Below are positions 42,313-54,415 of a stretch of 64,000 nucleotides of DNA, piece after piece. A program made the position numbers and the translations under genes. Every line of letters starts with the position of its first letter. The stretch's first letter is position 1. The notes under the pieces were generated by a model, which saw nothing but the letters and a program-made list of their open reading frames with translations, ran no database searches and had not been told where the DNA came from. Origin of the DNA: Lota lota (taxonomy: Eukaryota; Chordata; Actinopteri; Gadiformes; Lotidae); the NCBI GenBank assembly GCA_026745465.1, contig JACYXH010000823.1:730294-794293 (forward strand), read 5' to 3'.

Positions 42313-42490
42313 ACCCACACATCTTTGTGTGGGTCAATCCAGCGTGACATGTTTCTTTGTTTGTAAAAGTATTTAACCATACACATAATCTTTATCATTT
42401 GTAATAATAATAATTATGGCACTTAAATAAGGCTGTAATGTTTTCTGTTGAAATTAGCTTTCTCGTGTTCATGTGTGAGTAAATATGTAT

Positions 42491-42535
<45 letters not shown>

Positions 42536-43538
42536 TGCGAGTTAATTTGGATGTGGGTGTGTGTGTGTGTGCGCGCACACCCTGTGCACACAATTTGTGC
42601 ATGTGTGTGTGTTTGTACTTGATAAGTGACAAAGGAGTCATGGAAAGTTCAACCAAGTGTCTGCCAGGACTTTCATGTCTCAACATCATTTTACAGGAAG
42701 GTTAAAACACACAGGCACACACTCACACGCAAGGACATTTAAACAGAAAACAATACCCTTGAATACTCTACGAGTCATTTTCATTGTGCAAGAAAAGAAC
42801 AGTGTATTGAATAGACTGAGGAAGGTGGAATGGAACAGTGCTAAACATGCACAGACCATGGGACATAAAGATGAGCTTATAGAGATTGAACGTTTAATGT
42901 TTGTGTAAGTCCATACAAACCACTTCAAGTTCAACTCCTAAGCTGTCATCCACACCCCATGTTTTTATCAATATAACTATATATCTCTTTTACATAACCA
43001 AATATTGTGTCAGACAAATGGGATGAATTATGAGATACACTGTGTTGCAAAATTCTGGCTTATGGACCAACTGCACATTTCCTGTTGCTGCTAGAGCTCG
43101 CTGATCAAAATCCAACAATACTGCATGGCAGTAATTTCTTGTTGTTGCTTGTTTCGTGGCCTTGAATTTGAGAGGTAAAAGGTCACATATCAGGATAATC
43201 CCAACAACCAAACCTCTCTCTGCATATCCGTGACGTTTTGTGGAATTCCCCTTGTGAAAAGTGAGAGTGGCCAGTCTTTAGCTGTAGTGAGGGTGTCAGT
43301 CCTCTCTGCAGTCCCATCAAAGCCCCACTATTTAGTGGTAAAAGGCTCCAGTTTCCCGGTCTCCCAAAACCTATATCGTGGAACTGAGAAGTGGACCCAG
43401 GGCTGGAAGGTGCTAAGTGAGTAAGGGGCCTCCCCGAGAGCATGGGGAGTGGGTGGAGGGACTAGCCCAACAAATGCCTCCCTCACTGGGGAGAAGAAGA
43501 ATGTCAGATAGGCGGAAAGGATCTCTTCAAGGATCATT

Positions 43539-43542
<4 letters not shown>

Positions 43543-43616
<74 letters not shown>

Positions 43617-43630
43617 GTGTGTGTGTGTGT
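43543..43630. repeat. (GT)n microsatellite
   Basis: About 43 GT units with a single GC interruption. Confidence 0.95.
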
Positions 43631-43733
43631 AAACTCGTGTCTATGTGTTTACACAGTGCCCCCATTAGGGGGATCGTGGAGAGAAGAACAATCAGCAGCA
43701 CTGTGTCAGTCAGTCATCTGTTGACACACACAG

Positions 43734-43767
<34 letters not shown>

Positions 43768-44173
43768 CTGTAAATACACATTCAAATGTCTGCATTAGCA
43801 ACAACACAAAAATATAGATTAATATTCCCACTTCCCACAAAGGCATTATCGTTATCTGATTGACATTAAATTGAGGAAACAAGCGCGTAAAAGTATTGAG
43901 TGATTTTTTATCCTCAGTTTAAGATTGATCCCAATTTCACATTGGTCTAATGAAAGTTATGAAGCTATTGAAACACAAAAAAGGGCAGAGAATAGGGACA
44001 GAGGAGAGGAAGTTCCACCTACAAGGGTAGGTGGAATGAAAGATGGATACAAAGAGCTCACACTCACATAAATAATCAGATACACACACACACATACATG
44101 AACAGACAGACACATACACGTAACATACACCGACATGAACAACCAGACAAATGTATGCACCCAAGCACACACA

Positions 44174-44217
<44 letters not shown>

Positions 44218-45155
44218 CCCGAGACAGGGTAATTTGATACCGTCTCCATCCTTGGGATCACTACAGACATGACGAGGAAAAATGACACGATCAACCCTGT
44301 TCCGGGAAACCCCCTACCCAGCAGTTACATATTATTATTTGGATGTTGTAAAGGTTCAACAAACTAATAAACAGTAGATGGATATCTGCAGATGGATATA
44401 TGCCACGATAACATTTTACAATTGCCTACACTGTTTATTTTCTGCTGAATGGTCCAGTAGTAAGTAGTAAGGCCCTATGTGGGGTTCTGGCGAGAGGATA
44501 GACCTGCACATATCCACGTCGTCCGCGGTCTAGTGGATCGGGAGTCGTAGGTTTCCCTTCTTCGTGCCAAGCATTATCAGTCTGTGTCTCGACCCCATGC
44601 CTGTTTTTGCCCCGACTCTCTCTGCTGTCTTGATTCTCTGATTTCTTGATACCTGCCTGCATGTGCCAGAGTCCCGACCCCTGCCTGTTTTACCCAATTC
44701 TGCATACCGTTGTGACTCGTTTACCTTCCTGCCTGGTTCATTGGCCCATGCCAGTCTGACATGATTCTACCTTCTGTATGTATGTATTTATTAAATGCAC
44801 TCTAAATGCATCCAGTCTCTTGTTTCTGGATTTGAGCCCTTTTCTGGTTCATGAGTGTGGAATGTATGCATGTGTGTGCCCACAAACACACATGCGCAAG
44901 CAAACGCCACACACACACAAACGCACACACATGCTCCTCTAGTCATTTTCAGCTGAGCTAAAGTTCCTGGGAAGGCCAAGCTTTAGGCATCTTGAGGTCC
45001 CCGACAAGCAGGAACCTCAAGATGCAATATTGCCATAATTTGTGATTGCCGATACATTATATATTGTGCTACTGTAAATGACAATACAAGTAATGCGGAA
45101 GCATCCTGACAGTCATATGATTATTTTTCTTCACCCAGCGCTAATGTTCGTTTGC

Positions 45156-45157
<2 letters not shown>

Positions 45158-45208
<51 letters not shown>

Positions 45209-45213
45209 GGGGG
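45158..45213. repeat. (TG)n followed by G22
   Basis: TG units to 45191, then twenty-two G at 45192-45213. A G-run of this length could form a quadruplex. Confidence 0.9.
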
Positions 45214-45320
45214 CTGGAGAGAAGTGTATACAGTGCCTGAGGAAGGGGAAGATAGCATCCGAGAGAAGCTTCCTTTCCCAGGTAAAGAAGCAGTGTAACA
45301 ACTCACAGCCTCAGGGGTGA

Positions 45321-45364
45321 ATGTGTGTGTGTGTGTGTATGTGCGTGTGTGTGTGTGTATGTGC

Positions 45365-45410
<46 letters not shown>
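45321..45410. repeat. Interrupted (GT)n microsatellite
   Basis: GT units broken by TATGTGCG; it ends against the 4-bp target duplication of the solo LTR at 45415. Confidence 0.95.
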
Positions 45411-45412
<2 letters not shown>

Positions 45413-45414
45413 AT

Positions 45415-45986
45415 TGTGGAGGGCCAGGAGAACCTCAGCGCCCCCAAAGGGCCGAGAACAGACAGCACAGACCTACAGGTAGAATGCAGTTGGGAAAGGT
45501 GGTGGATAATCACTATTATAACTCACAGCTGCTACAGGCCTGGGAGTAACAATCATCTCCTGGCCTAGTTAAGCCTGCCAGTGACTACCGTGCAGGGAGG
45601 TGTGGGAGCTGGGTACAGAGGAAGAATGGTAAGCGGACGCTGGCCGAACACTTCGATGAAGAAAGAGCATAGTGGATTATGTGAAGACGGCTTGCGTGTG
45701 GAGGACTCCCGAAGGGACTAGAGGAGCTAAGGAAGCTAGCCCCAGCTAAGCCCTTTTCCCTGGGTTGACATCTGCTGTCTTGTGTTTTCCCCTCCGTAGG
45801 CCCTGTCCAAAGACTGATCCCCGCACGAGAAGATTCCCCGGTCCGGGAAGAACTTTAGTTGCCCTTGTTTATCCCCAACCCCTTTTCTTACTTTTCTGCA
45901 GTGGTTAAAATAAAAGATACCCTGAACGGGTTTTAACCACAGCCATTTCCGTGCCGGTTACTAGCTGACCCGCCTGGGGTGCCACA
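45415..45986 (+). mobile_element. Solo LTR, 572 bp, with 4-bp target duplication GCAT
   Basis: Begins TGTGGAGGGCC, ends GGTGCCACA and is flanked by GCAT (45411-45414 and 45987-45990). A poly(A) signal, AAAATAAAAG, lies near 45908 in a pyrimidine-rich 3' half, giving plus orientation. The style is that of fish Ty3/Gypsy LTRs. Confidence 0.9.
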
Positions 45987-45990
45987 GCAT

Positions 45991-47139
45991 AGATATGTGT
46001 CACTTTACTGCCCAAGGATGTGATTCAATAGAAGTAACAATTTACACACGTTAATGATCATATTATTTTAACGGTGCAGTCTGTAGAATTTAGTGGCATC
46101 TAATGGAACGGACTTAGCAGAAATGGAATATAGTATGTTTAATTAGTGTATAATCCCATGAAAATAAGAATTGCTGTGTTCTCTTTTCCTTAGAATGAGC
46201 AATTTATATCTACATGGGTCCTCTTCCAATGACCCTGCCATGTTGCACCACCATGTTTCTACAGTAGCCCTATAGGCAATCATCATCACTCTCTTACTTC
46301 TAAGCTATGGTCTACAGTGTTACAGGCTAAATACAATATATACATCTATCAAGGAACTTGACACTTGGCTACTCTGTGCTGTTGTAGACAACATCATTTT
46401 TACCTACTGGCACCTTAAACAATACAGGCCACTGTAGCTTCTCCATCATTGGAAAGGGAGGGGGGTATTCAGTTTGTTGCCACTAAATCCTTAACCTTTA
46501 AAATATAATCTGCCACAAATATAATCAAGATGGATTCTTGGTAGATATTATGAGCTGCACAATAAATAAAACTGAGCACACCATCCATCATGATTCATCC
46601 TTATTGCATTTTAGCATGTATGAGTAAGTATTCATATTTGGTGTTTATCCATGTCCATTTGGATCTTCTCAATACAATAGCAGAGTACTGGTCTGTAAAG
46701 ACAGAAACAGGTGTGCCACTTCATTTTACTCTGCTTACCTTAGGGCATCATGCTTATGAAACATGAAATCATCAGACAATATGTATATTTATATTTTTAC
46801 TCTATTTCTTAAATAAACTATCATATGCAGATATTATTCATAATTTAAGAGCAAAAAGTAAATGGGAGGAAATTAAAATGTAATCTACAAAAGTTTAAAA
46901 AGGCAGTCGAAACTCATTGATTGATGATGAATTGGGGATAATATTTAGTATGTGCATTATTATATGTTATTTTAAGTCTCCAAACCCTTGACTTTCAGGT
47001 AATTTACTATTGTTTGTGTGTGGGTCTGAGTATAGGTGGGTCTTAATAATGTATTGATTGGTTAACAATGATGTTTATTTCCTTTGTCCTATATTGACTG
47101 GGTCACTAGTATTGTTTTGTTCTCAAGAGTATACACAGC
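45991..47139. other. AT-rich DNA, nothing recognised
   Basis: No domain, repeat boundary or inverted repeat seen. Confidence 0.5.
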
Positions 47140-47590
47140 ACTATAGACAAGTAAATGGACTGAATTCATTAAGCACTTTTCTATCCGCTGTGGCTACTCA
47201 AAGCACTACAAACACAGCCTCATATTCATGCATACCTACAGCAATTCACATAGCAGAGGTGGTGTCTACCATGCAGGGCAACAACCAGCTCCCCAGGAAC
47301 ACTTCATGTTGTATTGTTCTGCGCTGGGACACCTCGACACTGAAGATCAAACCAGCAACCCTTGTGCTGCCAGGCTACCTGCTCCTCCTCCTGAGATACA
47401 GTTGCACGACCGCAGCTTGCAGTTATCTATGTGTTGTCCTCTCTCTCATCGATATAGCGTGGATGGAAGGCCCAGTGCTGTTCCACTTGATTGTTGAACA
47501 TTACTATTGGCTTTCTTATCATGAATGTGTGAATTCGCATTTAAACAACCAATTTAGGCACATATGTATATGGCTTTTGAACGAATTAAA
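47140..47590. repeat. Interspersed repeat copy 1
   Basis: Starts with AAATGGACTGAATTC and GCACTTTTCTATCCGCTG, a motif common in fish interspersed repeats. From 47360 it matches 49326-49505: CCAGCAACCC-TGTGCTGCCA, ACCTGCTCCTCCTCCTGAGA, TTACTATTGGCTTTCTTATC. The long open frame across it (47058-47738) is incidental. Confidence 0.75.
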
Positions 47591-47916
47591 TAGAAGTTCG
47601 GATTGTTATTGTAAAAACAAAGACAGAGAAAGATGCAGAAATACGAGATGCAGAAAGATGGGAACCCCTGCTCTCTCCCGAGCAAAGGCTAAATATGAGG
47701 AGCCAGAGGGACATATAGTGAATAGATCGATTTTTTAACTGTCTTTATCGCTGTCTCCCTCTCTCTAAGCATCTGTCTCTGCCATTCCAGAGTGCAGGGC
47801 TGGGTGTGCCAGTTGGAAAATACTTCTGGGAGATTTATGAGGACTGGTGGTCTGAAGTGGCCCCACATCATGTTGGGCCCTCTATGAAATGTTAATAATA
47901 GCCATTCCCATCCCAG

Positions 47917-47958
47917 TGTGTGTGTGTGTGTGTGTATTCGCACATGTATGTCTTTCCA

Positions 47959-47989
<31 letters not shown>

Positions 47990-48350
47990 ACGTGTATGTG
48001 TGTGCATGCCAGAATTCAGCAGAAACACACACATACACGCGTATGTGTGTGTTTCTGCTGAATTCTGGCAGGCTTTACGCTTGCCTCACTTCCTAAGCAG
48101 TTTGCCGTCAGCACAGGAGTATGCACACATGCACACATGCACGCACACACACACACACATACATGCACAAATATTTGAACACACACAAAGTTGGAGATAC
48201 AATGAAACATTCTTTGCACACACCAGAAAATGCCCAAACACACACATTCACAGTCACACACACATCAAGTCTGAGACACAAACACACAGACTTTGCTCAT
48301 ACACAGGGAAATTCACGCCACACACACAGACTCAGACACACACATATGGA
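47917..48350. repeat. GT/CA-rich region with a perfect 64-bp palindrome
   Basis: GT tracts at 47917-47936 and 47960-47990, CA-rich sequence to 48350, and at 48007-48070 a palindrome with 30-bp perfect arms and a 4-base loop. Confidence 0.9.
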
Positions 48351-49325
48351 CAAAGATGGGCACGGTAATGCACAGACATCACTTCCACTTGGACGCACAG
48401 ATGAGATAGTGTGAGGACCATAACTGTTCTCCTTAGAGCACTCCGCACTATCCTCCCAGCGTAAACGCTTCGGAAATACCAAATACCAAAATCGATTGCC
48501 TTCATTTACACACACATGGTCACTAAAGCCCAGTGGTTTTGATTCACGTCTTAACCGAGGTCATTTTCATGTCTGAGGCGGGTCACTTGAAATCTGCCTG
48601 GAATTACTTTCCGATTATGCACTGCAACCCAAAGTTTTGTGAACTGAAAGGCACCGTAGAAAACAAAATGACTAAAGGCTCAAGATAGTTTTCTTTCAGA
48701 TATGTTTTATTGCATTGATTTATTTGTTTAGCATTGTTAAATGTCCCAGTTACTTCCTTCATGTTCACACTGCGTTCAAATTTAACATACACAGACACTC
48801 CACTATGCCAAATATCAGAGCCCTAACAGTTATCATCTTATATTGAAAATAATCAAAAATTTTATAATGTAGATTCACTCAGCATATAACCTACATACCC
48901 ACATATGTTGATTGCACAGTAGATGATGTCTAATTTAGGTGGCACGTCCAAAAATAATAATCTCAAACTACTTTGAAACTGCTCCTATGTTCAGCTCATC
49001 TTTCTGAAGAAATATATACAGTATGTTTGGTGTGTTTTCTATGGAAATGGATATGAATCACCTGTCATCTTCATCTGAAGTGGTAAAGCAAGGACGTAAA
49101 CGTGGCCAACATCTCTGAACCGGTCGGACATAACTCATGACCGCACTCTTTTTCCACAAGACTTTGTAACGTTTTTCTCTTTCCTTTATTTTCCTTATCG
49201 TTTTTCTTTACCTCTCTAATATCCACTCCTCGTCTGTTTTGATGTCTTGCCGTGTAATATGTGTTTTGGCGGGTTTCTTGCAGTGTATTTTGGCATTGCG
49301 TTGCGTTGCCCACCGGGCCCCAGGA
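48351..49325. other. Nothing recognised
   Basis: No coding or repeat structure seen. Confidence 0.5.
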
Positions 49326-49505
49326 ATATCCAACCAGCAAACCTGGTGCTGCCAGTCTACCTGCTCCTCCTCCTGAGATACAGGATTTAAGGCCCAGTGT
49401 TGTTCCACTTGAAAGTTAAACATTACTATTGGCTTTCTTATCATGAATGTGTGAATTTACATTTAAACAGCTAATTTGGGCATAATGTATATGCCTTTTG
49501 AATGC
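49326..49505. repeat. Interspersed repeat copy 2
   Basis: Shorter relative of 47360-47585, same orientation, lacking about 50 bases in the middle. Confidence 0.75.
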
Positions 49506-50201
49506 ATGGCGTTGCGATATGCAATGCATTACAAATTTATTTGACTTGACACAAAAGTGACAATGGTGTGCATCACAAGCAACTCATCGTGCGTATTACA
49601 CAAGCCAGTAAACCAGATAACATCGTCCTACCTCATCATCTTTTAAGCTATGGTAGAATCGAAACCACAGCTGTAAATGGAAGGAATTGCTCCTAAGGTT
49701 GGGTACATTCCTTGTGATTCCATTGACCAACAGTGAATTCACTGTTGATCAGCAGAGATCCTTGAAAAGCATCTCTTATCATTACCCGTCAGTGAACTGC
49801 TGAAAGTATATATTTCAATATTGCTTTGATCTTCAAAACTGGGACAAGGGGGAAAAAACAAATCAGCACAAGCTCCCCAGTCATTGAACAATGACCCAAA
49901 TATAAACTGTTCAATATTTAAAAATATATTTCTACACTATTACACAGAAACCCAGAGAGGTTGGTACAAAGAAATCTGGATTTAGCCATAAGAGCAAAAA
50001 CACTTAATTTGAGGGAGGGCACATTGTCAGAGAGAAATATGTTGTTTTTGCTATAAAATGTCCCCCTAAAGCTAATCAAATCCTCACCTGTACCTCACCT
50101 GCCGGGCAAGGAGACCATCACTGAATTCCCATAACAGTAAATTCAGTGGATTGAGCCTTTGCAGGTGAATTCATATCTGATGTCTACATATTTCCCAACA
50201 T

Positions 50202-50270
<69 letters not shown>

Positions 50271-50509
50271 CAACAACAAGCATGGCACTTAGCAGACAAT
50301 TATTTTCTATTACAGAATTTGTCCGTTCTAAAACGGAAGAAATATGCTACATTGATTGATGATTTGAAGTTCATAAGTTCCTAAACATATCTAAATATCA
50401 AAAATCCAAAAAGTCATGTGTTTTATTATTTGCACTGTGTAAATTAAACGACTACAACAACATCAAGTAGTTGCTGACACTTTAGATATTTCTCACAGCT
50501 GTCTAAACT
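49506..50509. other. Non-coding DNA with (CA)n at 50202-50268
   Basis: About 33 CA units followed by CAACAACAAC. Nothing else recognised. Confidence 0.6.
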
Positions 50510-51340
50510 CAGGCCTATTCATATGGTACTCAGTTAGGCCCTAATGGTGGGATGACATTCGTTTTATTCTCAGTGGAAAATGCGAAATTTTGAGAGTTTC
50601 AGCATTAAAATGAGTTTTGATAACTTTTCTAGCGATAAATGTGGATTTTATTTTCGTCATCTTCAGTCAGTGAACGTATTATTGTAGCGACCCTGCAGGA
50701 CTAACATGGGAGAGACTCTTGGGGAGTTCATGGGGGGAAGATGTTGCCCCTCGTTCAGCTGATAGGTCAGGTTCAGAAAAGGGGAGGGGCTGAGAAGGGG
50801 ACAGAGTTGGAGGGAAAAGGAGGGGAGATAAAAAGGAAAGCCTGGAGAGACACCTTGAACGTTACTCCCAATTGTTACCTAACTAGCTAGTTTCGATTAC
50901 TATGCTTTTGGTTGTTTTTAGCACTCTTCCAACGCCGTTATTAGCCTGTATTCTAGGGTAATAAAACCCGGTTCTCCGGTTAAACTTCAGCCACCGTTTC
51001 TTCATCATTCAGCTAGCTAGCAGGCTGTGCGGCGGAGCCGCGAACGCTACAATATGTTAACTAATGCAACGTTTTCTATCGTTGTCATGGTGATTCATAT
51101 GGACGCTGCTATCCCTGAAACCACTCAGCTTACATTTTGTTTAAATCATATACATTTACTGACTGAATGTTGGCGTTAAATTACGATGTAATGCTGAAAC
51201 TCTTAAAATCTCGCATTTTCCACTGAGAATAAAACGAATGTCGTCCATTTTGTTTTGGCAGACAACCTTGACACGTATTTCTGTTTCTTCGAACAGTCGA
51301 TAGGTAGCTAAAACGTTCATATGGGACAACAAAAACAATG
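50510..51340. mobile_element. Short member of the long-inverted-arm family, split by a solo LTR
   Basis: The left arm 50551-50682 (GGATGACATTCGTTTTATTC, AGCATTAAAATGAGTTTTGA) is inverted relative to 51155-51333 (AATGCTGAAAC, TTTTCCACTGAGAATAAAAC, GTCGTCCATTTTGTTTTGG). 51052-51130 continues the left-arm sequence seen at 37696-37790, which shows that the LTR at 50683-51051 is an insertion. Confidence 0.75.
50683..51051 (+). mobile_element. Solo LTR, 369 bp
   Basis: Begins TGTAGCGACC and ends CGAACGCTACA, with AGATAAAAAGGAAAG as a possible TATA region and GGTAATAAAACCCGG as a poly(A) signal, both on plus. The flanks (TTAT and ATAT) do not form a clean target duplication. The host repeat is interrupted exactly here when compared with 37696. 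Confidence 0.8.
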
Positions 51341-51563
51341 AAACTTCTGTCGTTCAGGTTGGAGGACAGTGTTGAAAGGCTCCCCAACGAGTTGCACGGA
51401 GGCACCTTCCTTCTCACGCGTGCGCTCTTTAATTCACACAGGTGAACGCAATCCTAATCGCGGGTGGAAATTGATAAATCACGCCCATGGCATTTACCCA
51501 ACCCTGTCAGATCACACGGAGATCCCGACCTCACTGCAGATCCTCACTCCGTCAAATTCATCT
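51341..51563. other. Flank of the Gypsy element
   Basis: Unique non-coding sequence after the foldback family end (CTGTCGTTCAGGTTGGA near 51349). Confidence 0.5.
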
Positions 51564-51713
51564 TGTAATGTTTTATGTTATCTTTGTAACTAAAAGATAC
51601 GACTGGACTAATTATTCATTTAGTCATACGGCGCTGCCATCTTTATTCTGCAACCTTCTTATGTACATCCGGTTCAACAGAGCATTCCAACAGGAAGTTC
51701 TAAGGATGTTACA
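51564..51713 (-). repeat. 3' LTR of the Ty3/Gypsy element
   Basis: 150 bp, differing from the other LTR at a handful of positions around 51650-51660 and 51710. Confidence 0.9.
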
Positions 51714-51924
51714 TCCCCCTTCTTTAGAAAACAAAACATGTTAATGAACATTCACATTTGAACCATTGTGACACCATAACTGAAGTGTAACATTAGCAGG
51801 TATTCCTTCTGATCGAACTTCAGCTGTATCATTCAAACCAAACGAGGTATGTATTCAACAGGCAAACAGAATTTTTTTCACAAAACGTTAGTTTTTGTTT
51901 TTTCTTTTTTGTTTTGATATAAAT

Positions 51925-54415
51925 TCACAAGTCCAAAACATCTCTTGGTCGTACTATGCGGCCTGACCTTGTAGTAGTGTAATGTGCTGACGCTATGGGG
52001 GTTGGTTTTGTGTCTGATGTGTGTTCAGTGCTGTGTTGTAGTGTGACAGGCTCTAGTCCATGGCCATTTGGTGGACCTTCGTGGTTTGTACCACCTTCTG
52101 GAGTCTGCAAGAGGTGACGTCTGTTTCGCCTGAGCGTGTGACCTTCTTCAGTGCAGATGTTGTATGACCTCTGGGTACCTGCTGTTTCCGTGACTGTTGC
52201 AGGTTTCTACGTCCCTGCTGGGAGCTGGTAGCGGACTGTGGCACCCACTGGTAGTGCCGGCAGTGATTTGGCTGTTCGGTCGTAGTACTGTTTTTGCCGC
52301 CTTTGGCACAGTTCTCTCCTGCAGCGGACTGTGGTGCGGCAGGCAAGCTCTGGCTGCAGTTGCTTTTCAGTGACCGGGAGAATTGAGCGCAGACGCCTGC
52401 TCATCAGCAGCTGCACTGGTGACTTCAGTCCATCAACCGGGGTGTTTCTGTATTCTAATAAGCTGAGGTAAGGATCCGTCCCCTGTGCACGTGCTTTGTC
52501 CATGAGGGCTTTGGCTGTTTGCACAGTCTTTTCAGCCAATCCGTTGCTCTGTGGGTACAGTGGGCTACTTGTGACGTGCTCAAAGTCCCATGCATGAGTG
52601 AATGCTCGGAACTCCTGCGAACTGTAACAATGTCCGTTATCGCTGATTACAGTCTGAGGGATTCCAAACCTAGCAAACATGGCTTTCAGCTTTTGGATGA
52701 CGGTTGTGGAAGTGAGACTGGCGGTCTTCTCTACCTCAAAATATCTGCTGTAATAGTCAACTGCCACTATGTAGTCAGTATTATTCCATGTGAATAAGTC
52801 TGTGGCTATTACCTGCCAAGGCCTTTCGGGGATGGGATGTGCAATCATTGGTTCCTTTGGGGCGGAGTTACGTCGCTCGAGGCAGATGTTGCAGGATCCT
52901 ACAAGCGCCTCTATTTGTTTCCCCATGCCGGGCCAGAATACCACATCTCTTGCCCGTTGTTTACACTTTTCCATCCCTAAATGTCCTGAGTGTATGCGTG
53001 CAAGCATTTCAGCCCTGAGTGAGTGTGGTACAATGATTTTTTCTCCTTTTAGTAGGATGCCGTTCACCTTGGAGATCTCATCCTGATGATTCCAGTAATC
53101 TGTGACAGCAGATGGGCATTTTTTTCTTGGCTCAGGCCACCCTGCCAAGGTAACCTGTGCCAGCACTGAGACCTGTTCGTCTTGGGCTGTTGCAGCTCTG
53201 ATCTCTGCCATTTTCCTGTCGCTCACCGGAGCGCTGCTGATCACTGTGTGTATTTGTGAGTCCATACCTTCGCTCAGTGACCGTTCATTACATTAAATTA
53301 GCTTTCTGGATAAAGTGTCTGCGACTGGGATTTCCTTTCCAGGCTTGTGTGTAATGGTGATGTCATACCGTTGCAGCTGCAGTATCATGCGTTGTAACCT
53401 GGGCGGTGCAGCTGCCAGTGGCTTTCGCATGATTGCCTCTAGTGGTTTGTGATCTGATTTGACGATCACTTGTCGGCCATACAGGTATTGGTGGAACCTC
53501 TTGCATCCAAAGAGCACTGCATAGAGTTCCTTTTCGATTTGTGCGTAGTTCTGTTCAGTCTCATTTAGTGCCTAGGATGCATATGCAACTGGTTTCTCTC
53601 CCTGGAGCAGGACTGCCCCTAAGCCGCATTTGGATGCATCAACTTGCAGTTTCACATCTTTGGTGTGGTCAAAGTATGTGAGGACGGGGCCAGGCTCCTG
53701 TGTTAGGAGGTCTTTTACCTGTGTGAATGCAGCGTTAAGGTTTGAGTCCCATACAAACTCGTTGCCCTCCTTCAGCAGCTGTCGTAATGGATCTGTGGCC
53801 TCTGAGAGTTTTGGGGCAAACTTGGAAAGATAAGTGATCATGCCCAATATGGTCTCCAGCTCTGCTCTGTTGCGTGGGGGAGCCATGTCTTTTATGGCCT
53901 TTATCTTGTTGGGGTCGGGCAGGATACCGTCTCGTGTCAGCCTGTGCCCAAAGTAGCTCACCTCTGTCACGCAGATGACACTTTTATCCTTGTTCAGCTT
54001 GATGCCTTTCTCTCTTGTTCTCTCCAGCATACCACGCAGGTTGGCATCATGCTCGTCTTTGGTGTGGCCATATACCAAAATGTCATCCACAATAGCGGCG
54101 ACGCCCGGAAGCCCCTCGTAAGCCTCATCGACTCTCCTCTGAAACTCGTCCTGTGCAGAGATGATCCCGAAGGGGAGCCTCTTGAACCGATACCTGCCAT
54201 AGATGGTATTGAATGTAGTTAGCATGGATGACTTGTGGCTGAGTTTTATCGCCCAGTACCCAGACCTGGCGTCTAGTACGCTGAAGTATTGTGCACCAGC
54301 TAGTCTGGGTGTGACGTCATCCAGAGTGGGAAGTGGATAGTGGGGTCTTTGAATGGCTTTGTTTAGAGAGCGGGGGTCTAAACATATTCGAAGTTTTTCA
54401 CTGTTTTGGGCTTTT
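51925..54415 (-). pseudogene. Ty3/Gypsy pol: RT, RNase H, integrase
   Basis: One frame runs from about 54415 to 51925, broken by three in-frame stops: near 53571-53573 (TAG), 53293-53295 (TAA) and 52207-52209 (TAG). RT has LRICLDPRSLNKAI, YFSVLDARSGYWAIKL, RLPFGIISAQDEFQ and the catalytic AAIVDDILVYG. RNase H has LQVDASKCGLGAVLL, then HQYLYGRQVIVKSDHKPLEA and VADTLSRKLI. Integrase has the HSGHLGMEKC ... CNICLERR zinc motif and the DDE residues in VIATDLF, TVISDNGHCY and NGLAEKTVQTAK. No chromodomain is recognisable in the C-terminal tail, which ends TTRSGRIVRPRDVLDL. The catalytic residues I can check are conserved, so decay is recent or limited. Confidence 0.9.

Larger units (their letters stand above)
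42313..45320. other. Microsatellite-rich non-coding DNA
   Basis: (GT)n at 42481-42540 and 43543-43630, (CA)n at 43735-43768 and 44172-44214, and a (TG)n-G22 tract at 45158-45213. 44450-44860 has the pyrimidine-rich look of an LTR tail (ATTTATTAAATGCA, then TCTTGTTTCTGGATTTGAGC), but ends could not be paired. No gene recognised. Confidence 0.55.

Noticed and set aside
44505..44560. tRNA-like sequence (GTCTAGTGGATCGGG)
   Set aside because: It recalls an A-box, but no B-box or cloverleaf could be drawn, so neither a tRNA nor a tRNA-derived SINE is supported.
47058..47738. A 226-codon plus-strand frame
   Set aside because: It runs across a common interspersed repeat and unique flank, has no domain, and is not kept open in the second copy at 49326.
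48121..48368. Possible His/Thr-rich secreted peptide
   Set aside because: Only CA-rich repeat translation; no start context or conservation can be argued.
40169..48414. Many frames made of Thr-His, Cys-Val or Arg-Val repeats
   Set aside because: Translations of (CA)n and (GT)n microsatellites, not genes.
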